From Saprospiraceae bacterium (GTDB taxonomy: Bacteria > Bacteroidota > Bacteroidia > Chitinophagales > Saprospiraceae), in contig JAHDEQ010000142.1 in NCBI GenBank assembly GCA_020628755.1, positions 1-11,368 of the forward strand: a stretch of DNA of 11,368 nt, given 5' to 3'. Position 1 is the stretch's first letter. Each line of letters begins with the position of its first letter. This document shows positions 1 to 7,526 of this stretch, in pieces. Both the position numbers and the translations under genes were made by a program. The notes under the pieces were generated by a model. The model saw only the letters and a program-made list of their open reading frames with translations, was not told where the DNA came from and did no database searches.

Positions 1-119
1 CCAGAAATGGATTGGAGATCGAGTTTCTTAAAGTTTTTGATGAATTTATTTATCACGTGATTTATAGTTAAATGGTTGATATGTAAATCAGTCCACTAAT
101 TTAACAAATAAGGAATGAA
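1..119. other. Unassigned left edge
   Basis: No gene can be assigned here. Two plus-strand frames are open from the window edge, with stops at 58-60 and 69-71, so the end of a plus-strand gene is possible. On the minus strand a frame opens with GTG at 56-54 and runs off the edge, so the start of a gene downstream of the glycosyltransferase is equally possible. The stretch is too short to choose between them. Confidence 0.3.
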
Positions 120-127
120 CAAATATA
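120..127 (-). promoter_or_regulatory. Candidate -7 box TATATTTG for a gene beyond the left edge
   Basis: The minus strand reads TATATTTG just after the glycosyltransferase stop, an exact match to the Bacteroidota -7 consensus TAnnTTTG. It could drive the possible minus-strand frame with a GTG at 56-54. I see no TTG at the usual -33 distance, and an 8-base match in AT-rich DNA can arise by chance. Confidence 0.25.
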
Positions 128-128
128 A

Positions 129-884
129 TCAATTTTTACTTTTTTCATTTCGTCTAATTTCTAACATTTTCCAATATCGTAAAAAAACTGACCAAGCGTG
201 CACCGAACTCATGATAAAACCGACCTTGCCATCTAAAAAGCCTCGCTCTAAAATATAGTGTTTAAAAAATCGAAAACCTGGTTTTATCAATAAATGAAAA
301 AAAGTAATCCGAGGTGTTTTTTTCAAATAATCTCTTGCCGACCATTCAGCATAGCGATTAATTTTCCACATAAAGTGGTCTATACTTTTGAAGGTATGAT
401 GCTCTAATTTTGCCTTGAGCCAGCCGACTTGGAGTCCCTCCAAGTCGAGTTTAGAATGAACGTGTAATGGTTGATAACGACACGACTTTTTAAATAAACG
501 AACGACTTTATCGCCCTTTACAACATGACGAACACGTTTGTCCATAAAATAATTTTCACGTGCTATCCAATAGGCATCTTTTTGAGGATTTTTAAGAATT
601 TCTTGTATTTCGGATTTCAACTCTGGGGTAACTCGTTCGTCGGCATCAACGAGCAAAATCCATTCGTGCGTGGCTTGTGGTATAGCCCAATTTTTTTGAC
701 TAGCCGAATTTTCGTATTCTCTTTGAATGATAAAATTGGTATATTCTTTAGCAATTTCTATGGACTTGTCGGTGCTAAAAGAATCTACGACCATGATTTC
801 ATCCGCCCATTTGACTGATTCTAAAACTGCTCGAAGATGGATTTCTTCGTTAAGGCAAGGAATGATTGCGGTGAGTTTTTGCAT
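129..884 (-). CDS. Family 2 glycosyltransferase, LPS core (WaaE/KdtX-like) type
   Basis: This 251-residue protein is a cytosolic GT-A fold glycosyltransferase expected to move a sugar from a nucleotide-sugar donor to a lipopolysaccharide or other envelope glycan. The N-terminus has the family start, TAIIPCLNEE (residues 5-14), then VVDSFSTD with Asp34, SQKNWAI near residue 65, and LLVDADERV, where D80-A-D82 is the metal- and donor-binding DxD motif. The SQKNWAI/DADERV combination and the length fit the WaaE-like group, but donor and acceptor cannot be read from sequence. Residues 195-240 are hydrophobic and aromatic and may contact the membrane. The open frame extends 10 codons upstream to a TTG at 914, but that TTG lies inside a -7 promoter box, so I chose the ATG at 884. 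The gene follows a 407-bp gap and probably has its own promoter. Confidence 0.86.
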   Translation of the reverse strand: MQKLTAIIPCLNEEIHLRAVLESVKWADEIMVVDSFSTDKSIEIAKEYTNFIIQREYENSASQKNWAIPQATHEWILLVDADERVTPELKSEIQEILKNPQKDAYWIARENYFMDKRVRHVVKGDKVVRLFKKSCRYQPLHVHSKLDLEGLQVGWLKAKLEHHTFKSIDHFMWKINRYAEWSARDYLKKTPRITFFHLLIKPGFRFFKHYILERGFLDGKVGFIMSSVHAWSVFLRYWKMLEIRRNEKSKN

Positions 885-911
885 ATTAGTTTGCTCAAAA
901 ATATTTTTTGA

Positions 912-919
912 CAAAGGTA
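912..919 (-). promoter_or_regulatory. -7 box TACCTTTG for the glycosyltransferase
   Basis: The minus strand reads TACCTTTG, a full match to the Bacteroidota -7 consensus TAnnTTTG, 27 bases before the ATG at 884. Transcription would start near 905 and leave a short leader. No clear TTG lies at the -33 position. The position argues against initiation at the TTG at 914-912, which forms the end of this box. Confidence 0.5.
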
Positions 920-987
920 ATGCGAATGTTGAATTATCTGAATTTTAGGCTTTTTAAAAATGAATGTATTTTACTTTTTTTCGCAAT

Positions 988-1117
988 CAAAGCTTGGAAG
1001 CTTTGTCTCGTAAGCCCTCGTTTAGCTTGGAAGCTAAACGAAACAAGTTGTGCCATCTCGTGCAGCTTGGAAGTTAAACGGAATAAATTGTGCCACCTCG
1101 TTTAGCTTAGAAGCTAA
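988..1117. repeat. Tandem array of imperfect palindromes, 40-bp period
   Basis: Four copies share the core AGCTTGGAAGCT. The first (988-1005) is a palindrome with 8-base arms, CAAAGCTT and AAGCTTTG. The second (1018-1041) has perfect 11-base arms, TCGTTTAGCTT and AAGCTAAACGA, around GG. The third (1058-1081) is degenerate and the fourth starts at 1098. Copies two to four start exactly 40 bases apart and share the linker TTGTGCCAYC. The right end of copy four lies at 1280-1286, beyond an inserted element. No frame through the array looks coding. It resembles REP-like intergenic palindromes. It sits beyond the stop of the hydrolase gene, but without a following T-tract it does not look like an intrinsic terminator. 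Confidence 0.8.
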
Positions 1118-1276
1118 GTAACGTCAAAATAATAACTTGAACACTTAGCTTATGATCTTTTGCACCAATACTTCGTTAAAAATACTCGCCGATGCTAGGC
1201 ATCGTCTGCGTTTTTTGCCTTGTCTTGGCACAAAATCTCTATTTCTAACTTGTTCACCTTATTTTTTCGTCGTTAC
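1118..1276. mobile_element. 159-bp MITE-like palindromic element with TAA target duplication
   Basis: The element has inverted ends GTAACG (1118-1123) and CGTTAC (1271-1276). Matching inner blocks lie at equal distance from each end: TGAACA at 1138-1143 against TGTTCA at 1251-1256, and TTTTGCACCAA (1158-1168) against TTGGCACAAAA (1225-1235). The centre is a perfect palindrome, CGATGC-TAG-GCATCG (1190-1204), whose midpoint 1197 is also the midpoint of the whole element. TAA flanks both sides (1115-1117 and 1277-1279). Deleting the element plus one TAA joins 1098-1117 to 1280-1286 and gives a 27-base match to array copy two with one mismatch. It has no coding capacity, so any transposase must act in trans. 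A 3-base TNA duplication fits the IS1031 group of the IS5 family, but the family is inference. Confidence 0.72.
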
Positions 1277-1291
1277 TAAACGAAACATTTT

Positions 1292-2098
1292 TTAGGTTGG
1301 AACTTGTTTTTGAAGTGGTAATGCGTTTAAGAAAGATAAGCAAATTTCGTTGAATTGCTGCGCTTTTTCGATGCTCACTACATGGCCACATTTTGGTATA
1401 ATGGATATATTAGCATTGGGGTGAGCGTCTGCATATTTTTGGGCTGGAGGCAAAAAAAGATGGTCTTGGCTTCCCATCACTAACAAATGTGGAACAGCAG
1501 AATTGAGTTGAAAAAAATGATTGAGTGCCGCATTAAGATGATAGTATAAATTGGTCCATTTTTTAAATTCATCAACGGTAAGTGCTTTGGATTCTTTGAT
1601 AAAAACCTCTCTTGATTTTTTATGATTGCCTCGTGGCATCATAATATAAGCACTGATATTATAGAAATTGCGATAACCGATAATTTTCGCAAAGAATAAA
1701 CTCACGCTTGCCAGCAAACGCAGTTTGAGATTGAGCTGTACAATTGCTCCAGGCATTATCATAGATAATACTCGATTGGGATGCAAAACTCGCATTTGTA
1801 AACACAAAATTGTTCCTAAAGAAATACCGACCAAATGAACTTTTTGAATGCCTAAATGATCAACCACTTCCCAGATTTTATGCGCTACAAATTCAAAGGT
1901 ATATTTGTCTTCTTGAAAGGTTCGACCTGCATTTTGGCCATGCCCTGGTAGGTCTATTACCAACAAATTATAGGCTTCGCCTAGCGGTTCGGTTTGTCGT
2001 TTCCAAGTACGGGTACTTCCGCCTGCACCATGAACCAAAACGAGCCATTCGGAATTGGATTTTTTTTGATGCGTTTCAAAATGAAGGAGTTGTTTCAA
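1292..2098 (-). CDS. Alpha/beta hydrolase
   Basis: This 268-residue soluble alpha/beta-hydrolase-fold enzyme most likely cleaves an ester or similar bond; the substrate is not evident. The oxyanion-loop motif HGAGG is at residues 23-27, the strand and turn LLVIDLPGHG at 45-54, and the nucleophile elbow G91-I-S93-L-G95 gives catalytic Ser93. Asp212 in MGSQDH and His239 in KCGHVVSIEK complete a standard triad. The length is typical, and no signal peptide is visible, so it is probably cytosolic. The start is TTG: an in-frame TAA lies four codons upstream, and the first internal Met is residue 102, far inside the fold. It lies downstream of the giant surface-protein gene but is separated by a terminator, so it is probably transcribed alone. 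Weak alternatives are a C-C bond hydrolase or haloperoxidase-like member. Confidence 0.88.
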   Translation of the reverse strand: MKQLLHFETHQKKSNSEWLVLVHGAGGSTRTWKRQTEPLGEAYNLLVIDLPGHGQNAGRTFQEDKYTFEFVAHKIWEVVDHLGIQKVHLVGISLGTILCLQMRVLHPNRVLSMIMPGAIVQLNLKLRLLASVSLFFAKIIGYRNFYNISAYIMMPRGNHKKSREVFIKESKALTVDEFKKWTNLYYHLNAALNHFFQLNSAVPHLLVMGSQDHLFLPPAQKYADAHPNANISIIPKCGHVVSIEKAQQFNEICLSFLNALPLQKQVPT

Positions 2099-2126
2099 AT
2101 TGTTTATAGGTTATTTCTATCTGAAA

Positions 2127-2134
2127 CAAAGAAA
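2127..2134 (-). promoter_or_regulatory. Weak -7-like box TTTCTTTG before the hydrolase
   Basis: The minus strand reads TTTCTTTG, one mismatch from TAnnTTTG, 28 bases before the TTG start at 2098 and downstream of the giant gene's terminator. A promoter is expected in this gap, and this is the best match I see. No -33 TTG is apparent. Confidence 0.25.
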
Positions 2135-2150
2135 ACGGAAAGTAGTTTAT

Positions 2151-2181
2151 AAAAAACTCGGAGGCAAAAGGTTTTGCCTCC
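2151..2181 (-). terminator. Intrinsic terminator of the giant surface-protein gene
   Basis: Read on the minus strand, a perfect 10-base stem (GGAGGCAAAA / TTTTGCCTCC, 2181-2172 and 2169-2160) with a 2-base centre lies 13 bases after the stop codon and is followed by GAG and six T residues. This is a classic rho-independent terminator and separates this transcript from the hydrolase gene. Confidence 0.88.
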
Positions 2182-2194
2182 AAAAGTTCTTGAA

Positions 2195-5100
2195 TCAACG
2201 GATTAAAGTAACATCTCCATATTTTTCAACAGAGATAATGTCTCCTCTACAATCTTTAACATCAGCTTGAAGATGATAAATAAAGATGCCGTTTTTAAGT
2301 GTATTATTTTCTAACATTCCATTCCATCCTTGGTCTATGTTTTGATTTTGGAACAAAAGATTGCCCCATCGGTCAAAAATAGAGAGTTGATAACGTTCGA
2401 CTTCTTTTGCTGCAAAAGCTAAAAATGTATCATTTACGCCATCATTGTTGGGCGAAAAAGCATCGGGTATATAAAATTGTCTTGCTTTATCTTCTATTTG
2501 GTTAACTTGATAAGTATGGACTTGAATTTCGCAATTTTGCGAAATACTGACACTATAAATACCTTCTTCGCTTATCAATTGATTTATCGAATTAGAGCCA
2601 TTGTCCCACTCAACCAAAGCTGTTTCTTGAATGTCATAATTTTCTTTAGGATTGAGCAATACTTGTTCGTCAGGACAAATATCAAGTTCTTCTATATTGG
2701 TAAATACTGTAGAAGGACTGACTGGAATATCCAAAATTCCTGATTCAAAGCAGTCGCCCGAGTCTGTAATTAAATATTCATACGAACCTGGGTTGAGGTT
2801 GGAAACCGAAAACTCGTTGGTAGCAATATTGGACCATTCTATGGTATAAGTACCCGAACCTCCTTGCAACAAATCGAGGGTAATGCTTCCTGCTTCAGTA
2901 CCTTCGCAGGAAGCCTCGGTACTGAAAGCAACTTCGATGGGTTCTACTTGGCTCACTTCAAAATTGGTCGAATTGGTACATCCATTTTCGGTATTGCTAA
3001 CGATGAGTTGGTAGCTGCCCGCCTCGGAGAGGCTGGCTTGTTCGGCATTGGATTGAAAAGTATTATTATTTGACCATTCAAAATCAAGATTCGTCATATT
3101 ACTTTCAGGAATGGCTATAATTGTTGTTTCTTGACAAGCGATTTCGTAGTCAGGTACAAATATTGTCGGTGCTTGGATATTTTCTTGGACTTCAATGGTC
3201 AAAGAGCTTTCGCAGCAATATTGGTTGATAGCAGTAAGAGTATAAAATCCTGCTTCTGAAACCATTGGATTGGCAAGAGTTGAGCTAAAACCATTGGGGC
3301 CTGTCCAATTATAGGAAACGTCATTCATTTCGATAATATCTAATTGTACAGTGCTTTCTGCACAGGTCAAAGTGCCAACTGTGTTGGCACTCAAGGCTTC
3401 GATGTCCATAATTGCCACTACTTCTACAGTTGTTGTATTGCTACAACCATTTTCGGCAACTACAGTCAATGTATAATCGCCAGGAATAGAAACCATCGGA
3501 CTTTCTTGGTTTGAAGAAAAGCCATTAGGACCTGTCCATTCAAAGCTAGTATTGGGAAGATTGGAAAGACCTAATAAAAGAGCTTCTGAGTTGCAACAAC
3601 TCAAGGTATCTGCTGACACTTCAACTGTTGGAATCTCGGTATTTTCGATGACTTCTATGGTTTGCGAATTGGTACATCCATTTTCTAAAGTAGCTTCTGC
3701 TGTATAGATGCCTCCTTGTGTTATTTCAAGAAATTGGCTATTGCCGATAACGAATCCATCAAATGACCAAACAATGTCGGAGGCATTGCTGATTGCCGCC
3801 AAGGTACTAAAAGGAGTTTGGCAATCTATGTTGGAGCTTGAAGTCAATTCTAAGGTTGGAATAGCATTATCAGCATCAATAAATATTTCTGAATTACCTG
3901 AACAACCTGTTACCGTTGTTAAAATCACCTGATAAGTGCCACTTGCTGTAACTTGGATATCGGGTGTGTTGGCCGTAAAATTATTTGGTCCCGTCCAAAT
4001 AATCGTTGCATTAGCAAGGTCAGCCGTTGTTTGTACGGAAGCTGTTCCCGATTCAGTACAAGTAATAGATGTACTTTCTAAATTGACTTCGATATTTTCG
4101 ATTTGATTTTCGATAATGATAGTCTCTTCGGAAGTACAGCCGTTGGAATAATTTGTTACAAGTAAAGCGTAACTGCCTGCTTGGTCAATCTCAATACTTG
4201 CTTCATTCGCAATTGGATTACCTTCAAAAAACCATTCATAAGAAACATCAAAATCGCTATTGACAAACAAGGTGGAATTTTCATAGATACAATCTAAATC
4301 ATTGGATTGTTCAATTTCAATAGTAGGAGCAGTTGTATCTTCTTGGATAGAAACAATCGTAGTAGCAGAACAACCCACTGAATTGGTTGCCACACAAGTA
4401 AATTCACCAGAACTTGCAAAAGGAGGATTTGGTTCGGTACTTACAATAGAACCATCGGAACTAATCCATTGGTAAGTTAAATTGACATCAAAATTTCCAT
4501 TGGCATAAACAAAAGGGGAATTACAATCTATCGTAAACGATAGGTTGTCTTCTAAAATAGGAGGCTCAATTTCGGTAAGGTTTATAGTTGCTGTTCCTGT
4601 ACAAGCATTTGCGTCGGTAACAGTGACATAACAAGCTCCATCATAAGCCAAAATACTTGATGTAGTTTCGCCTGTAGCCCACTGATAATCAACAAAATCT
4701 CCTTCTACTGATATAGTTGGATTGTTGTCTGAGCAAAATTCTGTTTGTCCTAGAATTTGGGGACTAGGATTTTCATTTACAATAATATTAACAGCCGCTT
4801 CTCCCGTACATCCACTCGCATCCGTAACGGTAACGACACAAGTTGCCGTATAATCAATAGTTACTGTTTGAGTCGTTTCACCTGTATTCCACAAATAAGT
4901 TTCAAAACCCGAACCTGCATCAAGAGTTGTTGATGAGCCAGCGCAAATTTCTAAAGCACCTTGAATTGTAGGTTGCAATATAGAATTTTCTGTTACACAT
5001 ATTTCAGCCTCAGCAGTACAAGCATTTTGAGTAAACACCGTTACAGAATAGCAGCCCTCTTGGTCAACAATTATGGCTTCTGTATCTGAGCCATTGCTCC

Positions 5101-7297
5101 ACAAACAGCCCAAATATTCTTCCTCTGTATTTGGGTCTAATACAACTTGTAAAGTAGTGCTCGAACCTGAACAAAAGGAAGTAGAACCTACTATCAAAAT
5201 TTCAGAATTGGAATTGACAAAATCTTCTACAATCGTTATAAAATGTTGTGCCATACAACCATTAGAAGGGTTGATTATATTAACAGAATAGGTACCAGCC
5301 TCGCACACATTGATACTTTGAGAATCACTACCATCGCTCCAATTATAAATAGGATCAAGAATTGAAGTTTGTGCTGATAATTCAGTACAAGGACTTTCGC
5401 AAGTTAAGACTTCGTTTGTGGCTTCAATTATTACGTCAGGTATATCAGCATCTAAATGAATTTCTATACTAGCCGAAGCGGTGCAACCATTATCTTGATT
5501 TACAACCACAACTTCATAGATGCCAGACTGACAAACTTCTATATTTTGTCCTTCGGAAATAATATTATTATTTCCGTCCATCCAAACACAGTTTGGAGGA
5601 ACATCTGTGTTAGCGAAAATAAAGGGGCACTCTTGACAAGTTATTTCTGTAATCGTGGCTAATAGGTCAACAAAAGGTTCAGTCATATCTTCTTCCACTA
5701 CAACAGTAACAATGGTTTGACAACCAAAATCATCAAAAACAAGCGCTTCATATACTCCTGCTTCACAAACACTGATATAAGTCCCTGTTTCAAAAAACGG
5801 ACCACTGCTTTGTATCCAATAAACCTCTACATATCCGTCAAATGATTCAATACCAATTTCAACACAAGGCGTAGCACAAGTAATAAGGCCTTTGACATAA
5901 GGATATACTGGAATTGGGTAATATGACTCTATATACGAAACTCCCGTTTCGGTACAGCCTGTTTCGACAGAAATAGCAGTAAAAGGGTATGCCCCTGGCC
6001 CTCCACATATAAAGTCACTTCCATTTTCAAACTGGATAATAACTTCGCCTAGTGTACTAGAACCAAAACCCGAAACACAACCCTCGCTGTCAGGACAGGC
6101 AATCCCATAATCCTCGTAAACTATGATTTCTTCGCATTCGCAAGCACTCGGAAAATCTAAAGGTATAGGTCCAAAAGGTGAAGGTGGCGCAGGAGGTGTA
6201 TCTCCTCCAGTAGAACTGATGGATAAGCCACCACAGCCCATAGCTGTGGTTTGATATAAGGTATCAATTACTGTAAAATATTCATACTCCCAAAACTCAA
6301 TCCATTCTACATCAAAACTCTGACTTTCTGGAATGAATACGGTATCAACTCCATTGTCGTATAACAATTCAAAACTAAGCGAATCGGGGCCAATATAATC
6401 TGCCCCTGGATAAATAAAAAAGACATAGTTAGAGTCATTTTGAAACACCAAAGAAGTCGTATCTTGCAATAAAAGGTGTTCTCCATTTTGGATAATCGCC
6501 CAATTACCTCTAACTCGAATTGGAATAGAATCTTGATAGATATTGACTATCGTATCAACTTCAAAATTAGTGTTAGCACTTGAGAAAAAATCACAATCAT
6601 TGGTAGGAACATCCAAAACCGTCGAAAGCCAATCGCTAAAACCCGAATTGGCATTGGCGGCTACCAAATCTTCAAAATCCACTCCTACAACCTCATAAAA
6701 ATCACTTTGTAAAAATCCACTACAATTTGATGAACTTTGGCTATCGCCATTGATTTGTATTGCAATAGAATCTACTACACATTGACTTGGATTATTTGGA
6801 AAAATAACCTCTCCCGAATAAATACTTGTCGAACTTGTGTAATTATTGCATTGTTCCCATTCAATAATGGGCGGCGGCACACCTCCAATCTTTATTTCTG
6901 AAGGCGACTCGCAGTCGGCTTCTCCACCTTCATGTGTTTCTTGATCGCCATAATTTACACTTAAATTTTCCTCTGTTGAGATAGCTTGCCCCGAAGGATC
7001 ATCAAATTGCAAGACATAAATGTCTGTGACCTCACAATTTAAAGTAGTATTGGTATAAGAATGACTTAAACTAAATTCGCCACATTCGTTGACGGTGATA
7101 GCTGCTGCATCTTGTTCAAAAACAAGATGTGAGGTCGGCGTGGGACAAGTCCATGCCATATTTCCACCATCATTTTGAAGTTCAATATTCGTTTGGAAGG
7201 CACAAACTCTAATGGTATCTACAATACCTTGACAATCTTGTGCTTGAGTAATTTGGTATAAACAAAGAAATGTAACAACAACAATAAATCGTATCAT
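2195..7297 (-). CDS. Giant T9SS-exported surface protein with ~15 Ig-like/SprB-like repeats
   Basis: This 1700-residue protein should be exported by Sec, moved across the outer membrane by T9SS and kept at the surface as an adhesin or structural filament. The signal peptide is residues 1-19 or so, hydrophobic and ending QITQAQ before DCQG. Residues ~20-466 are cysteine-rich, contain a proline-rich strip at 365-382 and match nothing I recognise. Residues 467-1607 form about 15 tandem beta-sandwich units of 69-79 residues. Most have an early Cys, a central Trp as in YxWxxG, then GxYxVxVxxxxNGC. The unit at 1455-1530 resembles a SprB repeat. Residues 1608-1700 are the type B sorting domain, with IPDAFSPNNDGVND, IFDRWGNLLF and NGIFIYHL. 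The frame is intact with a clean ATG. It is a single gene ending at a strong terminator. Ligand and role in gliding, adhesion or biofilm are unknown. Confidence 0.92.
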   Translation of the reverse strand: MIRFIVVVTFLCLYQITQAQDCQGIVDTIRVCAFQTNIELQNDGGNMAWTCPTPTSHLVFEQDAAAITVNECGEFSLSHSYTNTTLNCEVTDIYVLQFDDPSGQAISTEENLSVNYGDQETHEGGEADCESPSEIKIGGVPPPIIEWEQCNNYTSSTSIYSGEVIFPNNPSQCVVDSIAIQINGDSQSSSNCSGFLQSDFYEVVGVDFEDLVAANANSGFSDWLSTVLDVPTNDCDFFSSANTNFEVDTIVNIYQDSIPIRVRGNWAIIQNGEHLLLQDTTSLVFQNDSNYVFFIYPGADYIGPDSLSFELLYDNGVDTVFIPESQSFDVEWIEFWEYEYFTVIDTLYQTTAMGCGGLSISSTGGDTPPAPPSPFGPIPLDFPSACECEEIIVYEDYGIACPDSEGCVSGFGSSTLGEVIIQFENGSDFICGGPGAYPFTAISVETGCTETGVSYIESYYPIPVYPYVKGLITCATPCVEIGIESFDGYVEVYWIQSSGPFFETGTYISVCEAGVYEALVFDDFGCQTIVTVVVEEDMTEPFVDLLATITEITCQECPFIFANTDVPPNCVWMDGNNNIISEGQNIEVCQSGIYEVVVVNQDNGCTASASIEIHLDADIPDVIIEATNEVLTCESPCTELSAQTSILDPIYNWSDGSDSQSINVCEAGTYSVNIINPSNGCMAQHFITIVEDFVNSNSEILIVGSTSFCSGSSTTLQVVLDPNTEEEYLGCLWSNGSDTEAIIVDQEGCYSVTVFTQNACTAEAEICVTENSILQPTIQGALEICAGSSTTLDAGSGFETYLWNTGETTQTVTIDYTATCVVTVTDASGCTGEAAVNIIVNENPSPQILGQTEFCSDNNPTISVEGDFVDYQWATGETTSSILAYDGACYVTVTDANACTGTATINLTEIEPPILEDNLSFTIDCNSPFVYANGNFDVNLTYQWISSDGSIVSTEPNPPFASSGEFTCVATNSVGCSATTIVSIQEDTTAPTIEIEQSNDLDCIYENSTLFVNSDFDVSYEWFFEGNPIANEASIEIDQAGSYALLVTNYSNGCTSEETIIIENQIENIEVNLESTSITCTESGTASVQTTADLANATIIWTGPNNFTANTPDIQVTASGTYQVILTTVTGCSGNSEIFIDADNAIPTLELTSSSNIDCQTPFSTLAAISNASDIVWSFDGFVIGNSQFLEITQGGIYTAEATLENGCTNSQTIEVIENTEIPTVEVSADTLSCCNSEALLLGLSNLPNTSFEWTGPNGFSSNQESPMVSIPGDYTLTVVAENGCSNTTTVEVVAIMDIEALSANTVGTLTCAESTVQLDIIEMNDVSYNWTGPNGFSSTLANPMVSEAGFYTLTAINQYCCESSLTIEVQENIQAPTIFVPDYEIACQETTIIAIPESNMTNLDFEWSNNNTFQSNAEQASLSEAGSYQLIVSNTENGCTNSTNFEVSQVEPIEVAFSTEASCEGTEAGSITLDLLQGGSGTYTIEWSNIATNEFSVSNLNPGSYEYLITDSGDCFESGILDIPVSPSTVFTNIEELDICPDEQVLLNPKENYDIQETALVEWDNGSNSINQLISEEGIYSVSISQNCEIQVHTYQVNQIEDKARQFYIPDAFSPNNDGVNDTFLAFAAKEVERYQLSIFDRWGNLLFQNQNIDQGWNGMLENNTLKNGIFIYHLQADVKDCRGDIISVEKYGDVTLIR
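2477..5899 (-). repeat. Coding region of 15 tandem beta-sandwich units
   Basis: Units by residue: 467-541, 542-620, 621-698, 699-774, 775-845, 846-914, 915-991, 992-1068, 1069-1147, 1148-1223, 1224-1299, 1300-1377, 1378-1454, 1455-1530 and 1531-1607. The first three share an extra cysteine pair (TCxxPC or TCQEC early, VCEAG or VCQSG late). Units four to six instead have a Cys next to the GxY position (GCYSV, TCVVT, ACYVT). Units nine, eleven and twelve share a WTGPN motif. The repeats are diverged at DNA level, so recent expansion is unlikely. Boundaries were set by eye and may shift by several residues. Confidence 0.78.
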
Positions 7298-7481
7298 CGG
7301 TTTTAGTTTTCAGGTAAAAAAATAATGGTATTAGCTCTCACTGTTATTGTGCAGCTATTTGTCTAGGTCATTATTTCAAAAACTGAAAAAGTGGGAGAGC
7401 TTCATTATTGTTCTACTATTGAGATACGATGAAACTAAAATTTGCTGCCTCTGGAGATTTGCTACAATACAAAAACTATAT

Positions 7482-7519
7482 CACAGAGAAACACAGAGGC
7501 TTCTCAGAGTTGCACAGAG
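7482..7519. repeat. Helically phased CACAGAG repeats
   Basis: CACAGAG occurs at 7482-7488, 7492-7498 and 7513-7519, with the variant CTCAGAG at 7503-7509, giving steps of 10, 11 and 10 bases, about one helical turn each. The array lies directly beyond the monooxygenase stop codon, in the 229-bp gap between that gene and the giant gene. The rest of the gap (7298-7481) shows no clear TAnnTTTG box, terminator or coding frame. The array could be a protein-binding array, a transcript 3' element or a dispersed repeat. Confidence 0.6.
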
Positions 7520-7526
7520 CTTTAGC

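Noticed and set aside
1018..1041. Intrinsic terminator of the hydrolase gene
   Set aside because: The hairpin is strong, but neither strand has a T-tract after it, and it occurs as part of a repeat series.
988..1117. CRISPR array
   Set aside because: The 40-bp spacing looks regular, but the intervening linker is itself repeated rather than variable, the copies are few and degenerate, and no cas gene is present.
2195..7297. Fusion or frameshift in the giant gene
   Set aside because: The frame is intact from signal peptide to sorting domain, and the repeat unit length is steady, so it reads as one normal large surface protein.
7347..7481. Small gene in the gap before the giant gene
   Set aside because: The open frame here has no family features or plausible start context, and it runs through the CACAGAG repeat into the monooxygenase.
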